Below are positions 42,930 through 51,907 of a DNA stretch of 64,000 nucleotides, in pieces. Position 1 is the stretch's first letter, and each line of letters opens with the position of its first letter. A model generated the notes under the pieces. That model saw only the letters and a list, made by a program, of their open reading frames with translations, searched no databases and was not told the origin of the DNA. Made by a program: the position numbers and the translations under genes. The DNA comes from Clostridiales bacterium (GTDB lineage: Bacteria; Bacillota; Clostridia; Christensenellales; Aristaeellaceae), in the NCBI GenBank assembly GCA_019419995.1, contig JAHZHZ010000005.1:1-64000 (forward strand), written 5' to 3'.

Positions 42930-43342
42930 TGGATTGGAAAGTGATGGAAGGGGAAAGGGTAAGATGACGGATTGAGGCCGCTGTGATTGTCGCAGAAATG
43001 CTGGAGCTATTTTGTTTAGCCGTCGTGGAGCAGCTGCCCGTCAGTGCCACTCATTGATTTGAATGGCGTTTTGGTTTTGCACGGCGCAATGCGCAGATAT
43101 GGAAAAAGTTGCCACCGGGCTTGAATGAATGCCACAGTTTTACCTGGGCAGTGTGCAATCGGTTCAACGGGAAGAAGGAAGTGTATTTTTTATTCTGAAC
43201 TGGGCTAGAGGATACCCCAGATGGAGGAGAACATGCTCACTGGGAAAATCAATCTGCAGGTTGAACAGAGATCCATTGAATAGGCGGAACCTTTGTTTAG
43301 AACGAGTTTACTTGGGCAACAGATGCACATAGGCTTGACAAA
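42930..43342. other. Unassigned intergenic region, about 410 bases
   Basis: No confident gene. The longest short frame is 43129-43332 on the plus strand (67 codons, basic, unlike any family I know) without a convincing ribosome site. The composition is less biased than the neighbouring highly expressed genes. It could hold a decayed gene or a small RNA; nothing specific is seen. Confidence 0.3.
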
Positions 43343-43381
43343 CTAAAAACGGGCTGTCTCACTTTGCTGTGAGACAGCCCG
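43343..43381 (-). terminator. Terminator of gap
   Basis: Stem CGGGCTGTCTCAC (43350-43362) / GTGAGACAGCCCG (43369-43381), loop TTTGCT; on the minus strand it is followed by TTTTTAG. Confidence 0.92.
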
Positions 43382-43409
43382 CTCGCATATCCGAAAACTT
43401 TTCTGAAAA

Positions 43410-44423
43410 TTACTTCAGCTCGGAGAAGTACTTGATGGTGCGAACCATCTGAGAAACGTAGGAGTTCTCATTGTCGTACCAGGACACAACCTGAACCTGA
43501 GAGGTGCCATTTTCCAGATTCACAACCATGGTCTGGGTGGCATCAAACAGGGAACCATAGCGCATGCCGATGACGTCGGAAGAAACGATCTCGTCCTCGT
43601 TGTAGCCGAAGGACTCAGTGGTCTCAGCCTTCATCTGAGCATTGATCTGCTCCTTGGTGGGTGCGCCCTTAACCACGGCGTTCAGGATGGTGGTGGAGCC
43701 GGTGGGGGTGGGTACGCGCTGGGCAGCGCCGATCAGCTTGCCGTTCAGCTCGGGGATAACCAGGCCGATAGCCTTGGCAGCACCGGTGCTGTTGGGAACG
43801 ATGTTCACGGCGCCGGCACGGGAACGACGCAGGTCGCCCTTGCGCTGCGGGCCGTCCAGGATCATCTGGTCGCCGGTGTAGGCGTGAATGGTGCACATGA
43901 TGCCGGACTCGATGGGCGCGCAGTCATTCAGAGCTTTCGCCATGGGTGCCAGGCAGTTGGTGGTGCAGGAAGCAGCGGAGATGATGGTATCTTCGGGCTT
44001 CAGGGTCTTGTGGTTTACGTTATAAACGATGGTGGGCAGATCGTTGCCGGCCGGAGCAGAGATAACGACCTTGCGGGCACCGGCGTCGATGTGCGCCTGA
44101 GCCTTGGCCTTGCTGGTGTAGAAACCGGTGCACTCCAGCACTACGTCTACGCCCAGTTCGCCCCACGGAAGCTCCGCAGCGTTGGCCTTGGCATAGATGG
44201 TGATCTTCTTGCCATCGACTTCGATGAAGTCTTCGCCGGCAGTCACTTCGTGATCGCGAGCATAGCAGCCCTGAGTGGAGTCATACTTCAGCAGGTGGGC
44301 CAGCATCTTGGGGGAGGTCAGGTCGTTGATAGCGACAACCTCGTAACCCTCAGCGCCGAACATCTGACGGAAAGCCAGACGGCCAATGCGGCCGAAACCA
44401 TTGATAGCAACTTTAACAGCCAT
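43410..44423 (-). CDS. gap: Glyceraldehyde-3-phosphate dehydrogenase, type I
   Basis: Glycolytic NAD-dependent oxidation of glyceraldehyde 3-phosphate; 337 residues. N-terminal VKVAINGFGRIGRLAFR binds NAD; the active-site cysteine is in SAASCTTNCLAP; the C-terminal WYDNENSYVSQMVR is typical. The start at 44423 has TAGGAGGGAATT upstream. Monocistronic with its own promoter and terminator. Confidence 0.97.
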   Translation of the reverse strand: MAVKVAINGFGRIGRLAFRQMFGAEGYEVVAINDLTSPKMLAHLLKYDSTQGCYARDHEVTAGEDFIEVDGKKITIYAKANAAELPWGELGVDVVLECTGFYTSKAKAQAHIDAGARKVVISAPAGNDLPTIVYNVNHKTLKPEDTIISAASCTTNCLAPMAKALNDCAPIESGIMCTIHAYTGDQMILDGPQRKGDLRRSRAGAVNIVPNSTGAAKAIGLVIPELNGKLIGAAQRVPTPTGSTTILNAVVKGAPTKEQINAQMKAETTESFGYNEDEIVSSDVIGMRYGSLFDATQTMVVNLENGTSQVQVVSWYDNENSYVSQMVRTIKYFSELK

Positions 44424-44486
44424 GGTAAATTCCCTCCTATATTCCTTGGGTACAGGATAAACCAAAGTACCTCAAATTACACATTA

Positions 44487-44515
44487 ATTTTACCCCATCC
44501 CCCAGGGAATGACAA
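44487..44515 (-). promoter_or_regulatory. Promoter of gap
   Basis: Minus strand TTGTCA (44515-44510), 17-base spacer, TAAAAT (44492-44487), about 60 bases before the start codon. Confidence 0.8.
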
Positions 44516-44557
44516 GTGTTTTTTTGGTAAAATGTCGGCTATGCTCCCTTACAGGGC

Positions 44558-45739
44558 TTAATCCTTCATGACTATGGTGTTATAGAAGGAGGTGCCGTCT
44601 AGTTTTTCCTTACATCCTAGCGCCTCCAGCACGGTGGCAGAGACATCGGCAAAGGTTTTGCGTTCTCCCAGGACCACGCTCTCCTCCAGTCCCAGGCCCC
44701 ATACCAGCAGGGGCACTTTTTCCCGGGTGTGATCTGTGGTAGGATAGGCGGGATCACAGCCATGATCTGCAGTGATAATGAGCATCCCATCTTCGCCCAG
44801 CAGTTTCAGAATTTCAGGCAATCGCTTGTCAAACTCCTCCAGCGCTCTGGCAAAGCCCTTGACATCGTTGCGATGGCCGTACAGCATGTCCGTATCTACC
44901 AGGTTGGCAAAGAGCAGCCCCTTCCAGTTTTCCTTTTGCAGATATTCTATGATAGCATCCGTGCAGGCGGCGTTGCCTGCTGCATGGTTGGACTGAGTGA
45001 GGCCCCGATGATTGAAGATGTCTTCAATCTTGCCAACGCCCAGCACGTCCATGCCGTTGTTTTTAATTACATCCAGCATGGTTTGTCCCACCGGATCTAC
45101 GGAAAAGTCCCGACGGTTTTCGGTGCGTACAAAAGAACCGGGATTGCCGATGAAAGGACGGGCGATTACCCGGCCCACATTGTGTTCACCCTTGAGCAAG
45201 CGGCGAGCGATGCGGCAGATGTGCCACAATTCCATGGGAGGAATCACAGCCTCGTGGGCGGCGATCTGAAATACACTGTCCGCGGAGGTATAGACGATGA
45301 GCTTGCCAGTCTGGATGTGTTCTGCCCCCAGTTCCTCTATAATGGCAGTTCCAGAAGCAGCCTTATTTCCGATTACTTGCTGGCCGGTTTCTGCCTCGAA
45401 GGCTTCTATTACTTCTTTGGGAAAGCCGTTGGGATAAGTGGGAAAGGGTTTCTTCAGCGTCAAACCGGCAATTTCCCAGTGACCAGTGGTGGTATCCTTG
45501 CCTGCGGCGGCTTCCAGCATGGTGCCATAGCACCCGATGGGCTCATCCTCTCCCAGAGGATGCATGTCGACAGTTTTCAATAACCCCAGCTCCGTAAGAT
45601 TGGGAATATCCGGGTGTTCCTGAGCAATGACGTGCCCTAGCGTGTCTGCACCTTTATCGCCATATTTGGCGGCATCGTATTGCCAGCCGGCACCTACGCC
45701 GTCCAACACGATCAGAACCACACGATTCATTTTCTTCAC
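44558..45739 (-). CDS. deoB: Phosphopentomutase
   Basis: Interconverts (deoxy)ribose 1- and 5-phosphates for nucleoside salvage and breakdown; 393 residues. Alkaline-phosphatase-fold features are VVLIVLDGVGAGWQYDA near the N-terminus, AGKDTTTGHWEIAG with the phospho-acceptor Thr, and late TADHGCDPAYPTTDHTRE metal ligands. The start is GTG 45739 with GGAGGG eight bases upstream; ATG 45730 is an alternative. It follows the Spo0A-like gene by only four bases, so the two are probably cotranscribed. Confidence 0.96.
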   Translation of the reverse strand: MKKMNRVVLIVLDGVGAGWQYDAAKYGDKGADTLGHVIAQEHPDIPNLTELGLLKTVDMHPLGEDEPIGCYGTMLEAAAGKDTTTGHWEIAGLTLKKPFPTYPNGFPKEVIEAFEAETGQQVIGNKAASGTAIIEELGAEHIQTGKLIVYTSADSVFQIAAHEAVIPPMELWHICRIARRLLKGEHNVGRVIARPFIGNPGSFVRTENRRDFSVDPVGQTMLDVIKNNGMDVLGVGKIEDIFNHRGLTQSNHAAGNAACTDAIIEYLQKENWKGLLFANLVDTDMLYGHRNDVKGFARALEEFDKRLPEILKLLGEDGMLIITADHGCDPAYPTTDHTREKVPLLVWGLGLEESVVLGERKTFADVSATVLEALGCKEKLDGTSFYNTIVMKD

Positions 45740-45743
45740 GTTC

Positions 45744-46481
45744 TCATCCCTCCAATCGTAGTATATCCGCCAGGCGGGAAATCATTTCACTGCATACGGG
45801 CTGTCCGCGTCCGGCGTCCACCGCACCTGCAAAGATGCGGTATTGATTGTCAATTTTGTCACTCTGCCATGCGAGATTGATGGCATGCCGCATGGCCCGC
45901 TCCACCTGCGCAGCATTCAGACCACACAATTCACCCGTCCGGGGGTAGAGCCTTTTGCGCAATTGATGCAGATAGCGTTCGTCGGCGGCACACAGCAAGG
46001 CGGCAATCTTCAGACAGTCTCTTCCTACGTGTTCCGGCACGCCCAATTCATCCAGAATCTGATCAATTCGGTGCAAATCTCCTGGCAGAAATGTGGGTGG
46101 ATCACTCTTAAGAGCGTCAATAGTTTTGCAAAATGTCTGAGGCTGCAGGGGCCTCTCAAGAAGATGAACACCCAGATCTTCCAGTTCTTTCCGGGCAGGA
46201 AGTGCAAAGCGCGATTCATGAACGAGAATCGCTGCAGGTCGTACGCTCAGGCGGGAGGTACCCAACGCCCGAAGCAGTAGTGCGGTACCTTCCATCACGG
46301 GCAACTCAACGTCGCAAAGCAACAGATCGGGCCTAAAATCCTCAAGCGCTTTGAATGCGTCCAAGCCATCCCGGGGCATGGCCAGAAGCTGAATGCCTGC
46401 CAAAGACAGTGCATGGACAAATTGCATGCGCATAGTTCTCGTGCAGGCGGCGGCAACCGCTGTTTCCAAAATGCGTGGCAA
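45744..46481 (-). CDS. Spo0A-like protein with degenerate receiver domain
   Basis: 245 residues. The C-terminal half (about 135-245) is clearly Spo0A-type DNA-binding sequence: ILDELGVPEHVGRDCLKIAA, QLRKRLYPRTGELCG, VERAMRHAINLAWQSD and IFAGAVDAGRGQPVCSE. The N-terminal half resembles a response-regulator receiver (PDLLLCDVELPVMEG with Asp57), but the acidic pair at the start is replaced by ILETAV and the conserved Lys-Pro by Arg-Pro (110-111). It is thus a paralogue unlikely to be phosphorylated normally. The start is TTG 46481 with GGGAGGTG upstream. Between a U32-family gene and deoB in a minus-strand run. Confidence 0.85.
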   Translation of the reverse strand: MPRILETAVAAACTRTMRMQFVHALSLAGIQLLAMPRDGLDAFKALEDFRPDLLLCDVELPVMEGTALLLRALGTSRLSVRPAAILVHESRFALPARKELEDLGVHLLERPLQPQTFCKTIDALKSDPPTFLPGDLHRIDQILDELGVPEHVGRDCLKIAALLCAADERYLHQLRKRLYPRTGELCGLNAAQVERAMRHAINLAWQSDKIDNQYRIFAGAVDAGRGQPVCSEMISRLADILRLEG

Positions 46482-46587
46482 GGCGTCACCTCCCGCGAAC
46501 CGTCACAGGAACCGTATCTCTATTTTTTCTACGATGGGCAATTAAATTCCTGCGTTTGACTCAAAATATAATGTAAAGTTCCGGCTT

Positions 46588-47493
46588 TTATTTGGTCAGA
46601 TCTAGGTAATAGCACTGGTGGCTGCAATGTCCCTGCAACAGCGTAGAACGTAAATAATCGGGAGAAGTGTGTGACATATTCAATGCCTTTTTTAATACGG
46701 CAATATCCCGGGTGATATCCTGGACATGTGCGCCACGCCCCACTACCTTCAGGTGAGTTACACCTGCCTGTTCGAGCTTTTTCAGGGCACAGAGCGCACA
46801 TCCGCTGGCTCCAAAGCCATGAAAATCCGATCTTTCTTCCTGAGATGGGTGGCAGTCTGGTCCCCAGGGAAGATAGGGAAGGCGGCAGAGCTGTTCCAGC
46901 TCATCGCAATGCAGGCTGGAGCAAAATGCGCCGGAATAATGGCAACGCTCATTGAGAACAAAGGCTTCATATTCCAAATCTGGAAAGCGCTGGATGCACT
47001 GACCCATCTCCTCTATTGACATCTTTCGAGGAAAAATGACGCGGGAAATATGGAGCTTTTTGAAAAAACTCAGCGCATTTGGATTGAAACATCCTGCTTC
47101 TCCGCTGAGATGTACGCACCCGGGAATGCCCCGCTCCTTTAAATGGAGTATCAGCGCTGGATCGGCTACAATCCAGTTTTGAAAACCCAGATCAAGGAGT
47201 GCTGATATGATTTCCAGAATAATGGGGTATTGTTCCGGGCGATAGCAGATGGAATTGAACGTCAGTGATACCGGCACGCCGCGATTTTGTATTTTGCGGG
47301 CCAGAAGGCGCATTTCATCCATGGTAGAGAGCTGGATATTTTGCATTAGTACCTCACGCCGGTTCAACGGCGTAAAATTCTGGTATTTTTCCAGCCAGTC
47401 CACGGGCACATAGCCGGCGAAGAGCTCATCTGCTCCTGCGTCAGCTAGTGCTTCGTAATGCTTCAAGGCACCTAGTCCGGCGGTGATTTTCAT
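46588..47493 (-). CDS. Peptidase U32 family protein
   Basis: 301 residues of the U32 fold. A TIM-barrel-like N-terminal half (GALKHYEALADAGADELFAGY) is followed by the segment YEAFVLNERCHYSGAFCSS, matching the U32 signature with its cysteines, and further conserved cysteines near the end (CALCALKKLE, CSHQCYYLD). In characterised U32 proteins such cysteines bind an Fe-S cluster, and functions include RNA hydroxylation and quinone hydroxylation rather than proteolysis. Coupled closely to the preceding unrecognised gene (17 bases), suggesting the two act together. Confidence 0.85.
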   Translation of the reverse strand: MKITAGLGALKHYEALADAGADELFAGYVPVDWLEKYQNFTPLNRREVLMQNIQLSTMDEMRLLARKIQNRGVPVSLTFNSICYRPEQYPIILEIISALLDLGFQNWIVADPALILHLKERGIPGCVHLSGEAGCFNPNALSFFKKLHISRVIFPRKMSIEEMGQCIQRFPDLEYEAFVLNERCHYSGAFCSSLHCDELEQLCRLPYLPWGPDCHPSQEERSDFHGFGASGCALCALKKLEQAGVTHLKVVGRGAHVQDITRDIAVLKKALNMSHTSPDYLRSTLLQGHCSHQCYYLDLTK

Positions 47494-47510
47494 CCGCTTT
47501 TCCTCCTTGT

Positions 47511-48803
47511 TCAGAAGTTCAATACCCAGCGGTCAAAGCGCTTCATGAATTCCCCGTCCCAGGGGCGGTTGTCCAAGGCAAGCAGACTGTTCCAGCGTCC
47601 GATGAGTCGGAGGTGATTGGGGTATAGAATTGCGTTATTGCTGCACCACTGTGGGCAACTGTTACAGCTGCGCTGCGCGCCTCTTTCTCCCCTTTCACAC
47701 AGCGCCTTCAGCGGGCACCACAGGCCCGTGTTGGTTTGGTAAAAGGGCAGATGCAGGCTCGCCGGGATCTTGGGAATGGTGAAGTAATAACCGCATCGTT
47801 CGAATTCACAGCGCTTTATGCCCAGATTTTTCAGGTATTTGAGCCACAGCTCGTCGTTGAGAGCATTTTCTCCCAGTAAGCTGGCGTGTGCCCCAAAGCC
47901 GGCTTTCCAAGGTGTGCGTGGATCTTTTCTGCGGCGGTTGAGCTGTGTGCCCAGCGTTATTGCGGGGCGGGGGTCAAAATTTGAAGCCCGCTCCAGCACG
48001 CCCCAATCGTTTACCTCCAGCTCAAAGCCCCGATCGGCGGCAAAGAGGAGTAGGGAATCCAGATCCCCTTCGCTTCCACAGCGCATTTCTGCCGTAACCA
48101 GGGTAATTTGAAAGGCTTCCTCCGCTGCCTTTTGAGCAATGGAGCGCAGTGTATGGGGATCCGGGAAGACAAAGCGGCAGTAGGGATTGCCAATGTAGAG
48201 CCTTCGGGGCCTGATCTTGGGAAGTATGCTCGCAGGGAAGTCCCTTGCCTGTGCATATAATTGAAAAAATTTTGAGGCGGGATGACTGAGATATAGTTGC
48301 CAGAGCTCGGCGCAGTTCAGCGCCAAGGCCAGTTCCCCTTCGGGTTCAGGGAGCGGGCAGAGCGCTTCAAACCAAGTTTTTCTCTGCTGCTCTGGCGAGA
48401 CGGGGAAATTCTCCGCCTGGTCCAGCGGATAAGCAGTGAGGAACTGTCCATAGGCGTCTGCCCCCCATTCCCCCCACGATTCCACATATCTGGCGTAATC
48501 GTTTAGGGCTCGGCGGATGGCCCTGGAGATTTGAGAATCATTTAAACAAAGCCGAACCAACGCGGCGCCATCGGAGCGTCGCGCCGGTTCGGCGCTGAAA
48601 TCATGAAGTTCAAACCTGTCGTACTCTGCGCGTGCCGGGCGGTATAGATACAGGGTGACTCTGTTGAACGTGGAAGTTTCACCCTCTATCCAGAGAATTT
48701 GAGGAGACAGGCGCGCAAGCGTCCTGGCCTCCCCATCCACCCGGCAGAAGGCCAGAGACGCGGGGATCTCCGGCACGCTCTCTCGTTCGTCCCGGAAACT
48801 CAT
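47511..48803 (-). CDS. Unrecognised cysteine-containing protein, possible U32 partner
   Basis: 430 residues, no signal peptide or membrane segment. The N-terminal ~170 residues resemble nothing I can name; residues about 190-430 are reminiscent of U32-type barrels: RLYIGNPYCRFVFPDPH, FELEVNDWGVLERA and ITLGTQLNRRRKDPR. Cysteines cluster in CEFERCGYY, CPLKALCERG and CNSCPQWC, enough for one or two metal clusters. Overlaps the AI-2E-type gene by four bases and precedes the U32 gene by 17, like UbiU/UbiV-style pairs. Function is not known. Confidence 0.65.
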   Translation of the reverse strand: MSFRDERESVPEIPASLAFCRVDGEARTLARLSPQILWIEGETSTFNRVTLYLYRPARAEYDRFELHDFSAEPARRSDGAALVRLCLNDSQISRAIRRALNDYARYVESWGEWGADAYGQFLTAYPLDQAENFPVSPEQQRKTWFEALCPLPEPEGELALALNCAELWQLYLSHPASKFFQLYAQARDFPASILPKIRPRRLYIGNPYCRFVFPDPHTLRSIAQKAAEEAFQITLVTAEMRCGSEGDLDSLLLFAADRGFELEVNDWGVLERASNFDPRPAITLGTQLNRRRKDPRTPWKAGFGAHASLLGENALNDELWLKYLKNLGIKRCEFERCGYYFTIPKIPASLHLPFYQTNTGLWCPLKALCERGERGAQRSCNSCPQWCSNNAILYPNHLRLIGRWNSLLALDNRPWDGEFMKRFDRWVLNF

Positions 48804-49921
48804 TTCGCATTCCCTTCGTCCGCTTCCGGACAGAGCTGGTTGCGTTTTTGTACAAAATCACGCAACAGTACGTAGAACACCGAAACCACAGGCACAATGA
48901 AGAACATGCCCAATATACCTGCCAGCGCGCCACCCACCATAACGGCGGCCAGCGTAATATACGCCGGCAAGCCCACTGATTTGCCCACGACCCGTGGATA
49001 GATCAGGTTTCCTTCCACCTGTTGGGCCACCAGAAAGACGCAGGCAAAGATGAGCGCCTTCATGGGGGAGATGGTGACCACTAGCACGCAGCCGATGGCC
49101 AGGGAAACAAAAGCGCCGATATAGGGAATCAGTGCCAGCAGCGCAGTCATACAGCAGATAGTTACTGCGTAGGGAATGCGGAAGATCAGCATGCAGACAA
49201 GGATCAACACGCCAAGGATCACGGCTTCCAGGCACTGCCTGGAAAGAAAGACGCGGAATGTGGAGTTAAACAGAGAGCAGAAGTGCGTGATAAATTCCGA
49301 AGCCCGCCGGGGAAGGAAGGCGTGGACCACGTTGCCAGCTCTGCGCCGGAGAGCGGTTTTATCCGCCAGAATATAGATGGCCAGAATGATGGCCAGAACT
49401 ACATTGGTGACGGAACTAAAGATATTGACTACAGTTGTCACCGTGGTTCCGGCGATATTGCCGATGTTGCTGGTGATCCATACGCCCAGTTCATTGAGCT
49501 TTTGAGTGATGTATTGGGGATCAAGTCCCAGGCGGCCTACGAAGTCGGCGATCTTATCCTCATTTGCCTGAACGATGGAAATGACGTTGGTGACTGCGCT
49601 GATGAACTGGGGCACGATAAAGTGCATCAGCACAAACAGTAGAAGCGGTACCGTGACGATGCCCAACAACAGGGAAATTATTTCTCTGGCACGGCATGAG
49701 AGGTGCTGCTTTTGATCCAGACGGGCAAAGATATGTTCAAATCCGTGAACTGGTACGTTGAGCACCAGGGCAAAGATCAGGCCCATTAAAATGGGGGCCA
49801 GGAGGTTGAGCAGCCAGCCTAAGCCCTTGCTGACGCTGTCCAGATTCATCACTGCTGCGTAGAGCAGTACACCGAAGGTGATCAATCCAATAGGGGAACG
49901 GGTAAAGGGATTTTTTTTCAC
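48800..49921 (-). CDS. AI-2E transporter family membrane protein
   Basis: 373 residues with seven to eight membrane segments; the family (PerM/YtvI/YhhQ-like) includes putative exporters and Na+/H+ antiporters, and the AI-2 name is historical. The N-terminal tandem hydrophobic region (LITFGVLLYAAVMNL, LGWLLNLLAPILMGLIFALVL) and the late IPYIGAFVSLAIGCVLV and VVSVFYVLLRDF regions are typical. The start GTG 49921 is preferred, with GGGAGG nine bases upstream; TTG 49927 is too close. It shares ATGA with the next gene. Confidence 0.88.
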   Translation of the reverse strand: MKKNPFTRSPIGLITFGVLLYAAVMNLDSVSKGLGWLLNLLAPILMGLIFALVLNVPVHGFEHIFARLDQKQHLSCRAREIISLLLGIVTVPLLLFVLMHFIVPQFISAVTNVISIVQANEDKIADFVGRLGLDPQYITQKLNELGVWITSNIGNIAGTTVTTVVNIFSSVTNVVLAIILAIYILADKTALRRRAGNVVHAFLPRRASEFITHFCSLFNSTFRVFLSRQCLEAVILGVLILVCMLIFRIPYAVTICCMTALLALIPYIGAFVSLAIGCVLVVTISPMKALIFACVFLVAQQVEGNLIYPRVVGKSVGLPAYITLAAVMVGGALAGILGMFFIVPVVSVFYVLLRDFVQKRNQLCPEADEGNAK

Positions 49922-49923
49922 AG

Positions 49924-51906
49924 TCAACAGCCTCCCGTATCTGAAATGGAGAAATCATACTGGGAAAGATCCACACGGCAATGAGCGTGGGCACGAACTT
50001 CATTCCAGGGGACGACGTGCCCGGCCCCGTGGGAACAAAAGATGGAATCTGGGCTATCAGCTTCCTTTGGATGATAATCGGCCGCTGCTATAATTTCCTC
50101 GGCATTGGCGGCGGGAGCGTAGTGGCTCAGCCACATGCGCAGACTGCCACTGCCATGGGTCAGCGCACGGAAGGTTTCCGGAAAACGGACAAAATGCCGG
50201 TACGGGCAACAACCGTGGATCAACATCCATCCTTCGGAGACCAGCGGCGGCTCTGTTTCGGCCTGCATGCGCTGCAAATCTGCCGATATCCGACCGTAGC
50301 TTTCTGCGTTCATACGCAAGCTAAAGGCGCAAATAGGTTCCAGCAGTACGCTTTGAACCTGCATCAGTGCGTTTTGAATAGCCCGGTAACAGCTTTGACG
50401 AAAGTCGCCTCCCTCGGTATGCTTGAGGTGGGCGCGGCCCGCCAGAAGTTCAACAGTTACGTCAGTCAACGGTGCGCCGGTCAGTACGCCGGGGTGTGAT
50501 CGCTCAAAGACGTGCTTTTCAATCAGCCGCTGCCAGTTCAGCGCCAGATCATCTACATGGCAGCGGGATACAAAGCGAATACCGCTGCCGCGTGGGGCGG
50601 GGGAGAGTCTCAGCCAGACCTCGGCATAATGCTTTAAAGGTTCATAGTGGCCGATGCCCACCGCACTGTCGGCGATGGTTTCCTTGTAAAGGATGCGTGG
50701 CTCGCCAAAGCTGACGGATATGCCATACCTCTCCTGCATCAAGCGGGCGATGATTTCAGTCTGCATCTCACCCATCACCCTCAGGGCGGGAGCGTGGCCG
50801 TCCCAGCTGAGGCTCAGCGCAGGATCTTCCTCCTGCAGGCTGGTCAGGGCTTGCATCAGCTGGGTAGAGGACGTTTGTCCTTGAGCATGTACGGAAACTT
50901 CTGTCATGGCTTCGCTGGAAGCTGGAACGCACTTTTCGGCAAGCTCTCCCAGTCCGTCTCCAATTTTTAGCCCCTGCAATCCCGGCGCCCACACCAGATC
51001 CCCGGCCACGGCTTCCTGTGTAGAAATATTCCGGCTGCCGTGGCGAAAATACAGGGCGTTGATTTTCATTCTGCCTGAGGAAGTTTCTACTTCTTCTTTC
51101 ACCCGCAGGCGACCTTGCAAAATTTTTAAATACAGTTGACGCCCACCCTGGCTGTCATGGCGCAATTTATAGACGCATGCAGCCATAGGTTGGGAAAGGC
51201 GGGACTCATAATCCGTCTGCGTGATGGAATCCATGACTCGGAGCAGCTGCGCAACCCCGCTTCCGTTAAGGGCGGAACCGCAGAAAACTGGAAATATCCG
51301 CCCATCCCTGAGAGCGTGAATTAGTCCCTCGTGCCACAGGCGTGGGTCTTCCTCTCCGGCGACCAGCAAATCCAGCATCTCTTCGTCCCGCTCAGCTAAC
51401 GCTTCTCGGGTGTACTCATTCATATTTTCGCCATCAAAGCCGCGAAAATCGGCAATTTCCTGGGAAAGCAGGGTGCGCATGGATTTCAGGCATGTGTCAA
51501 AGTCCGCTTCGGGCCGGTCGCACTTGTTTACAAAGATCAGCGTGGGAATTTTCCGAGCGCGTAGAAGTTGCCAGATGGTTTCGGTGTGACTCTGTACTCC
51601 GTCCACGCAACTGACCACCAACAGGGCGTAATCCAGAATCTCCAGCGCTCGTTCCATCTCCGAAGAAAAATCGCTGTGGCCGGGGGTATCCAACCAGTAA
51701 TACCGGTTTTTGCCAAGCTCAAAAATTGCCTGGTCGGAAAAAACAGTGATGCCGCGCTCCCGTTCAACGGGGCTCATATCCAAAAAGCTACTCTGGTGAT
51801 CCACCCTGCCGGCGGTGCGGATCGCTCCAGAAAGGTAGAGCAGCTGTTCCGATAACGTAGTCTTCCCCGCGTCTACGTGGGCGAGGATGCCGATGGTCTT
51901 TCGCAT
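49924..51906 (-). CDS. TetM/EF-G-like translation GTPase of unknown role
   Basis: 660 residues, with the domain order of ribosomal protection proteins. The GTPase domain has ILAHVDAGKTTLSEQLL, RERGITVFSDQ, DTPGHSDFSSEM and FVNKCDRPEADF; EF-G-like domains II to V follow. The usual TetM/TetO proteins are about 640 residues; this one is divergent and stands inside a chromosomal metabolic run with no mobile elements. It is not evidence of tetracycline resistance. Starts two bases after the M19 stop codon. Confidence 0.82.
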   Translation of the reverse strand: MRKTIGILAHVDAGKTTLSEQLLYLSGAIRTAGRVDHQSSFLDMSPVERERGITVFSDQAIFELGKNRYYWLDTPGHSDFSSEMERALEILDYALLVVSCVDGVQSHTETIWQLLRARKIPTLIFVNKCDRPEADFDTCLKSMRTLLSQEIADFRGFDGENMNEYTREALAERDEEMLDLLVAGEEDPRLWHEGLIHALRDGRIFPVFCGSALNGSGVAQLLRVMDSITQTDYESRLSQPMAACVYKLRHDSQGGRQLYLKILQGRLRVKEEVETSSGRMKINALYFRHGSRNISTQEAVAGDLVWAPGLQGLKIGDGLGELAEKCVPASSEAMTEVSVHAQGQTSSTQLMQALTSLQEEDPALSLSWDGHAPALRVMGEMQTEIIARLMQERYGISVSFGEPRILYKETIADSAVGIGHYEPLKHYAEVWLRLSPAPRGSGIRFVSRCHVDDLALNWQRLIEKHVFERSHPGVLTGAPLTDVTVELLAGRAHLKHTEGGDFRQSCYRAIQNALMQVQSVLLEPICAFSLRMNAESYGRISADLQRMQAETEPPLVSEGWMLIHGCCPYRHFVRFPETFRALTHGSGSLRMWLSHYAPAANAEEIIAAADYHPKEADSPDSIFCSHGAGHVVPWNEVRAHAHCRVDLSQYDFSISDTGGC

Positions 51907-51907
51907 G

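Noticed and set aside
43129..43332. 67-codon open frame between phosphofructokinase and gap
   Set aside because: No ribosome site of quality, no recognised family, and composition unlike the adjacent genes; not annotated as a gene.
49924..51906. Acquired tetracycline resistance gene
   Set aside because: Motifs are of the TetM/EF-G type, but the gene is embedded in a tightly coupled chromosomal run with no mobile-element sequence, so resistance cannot be claimed.
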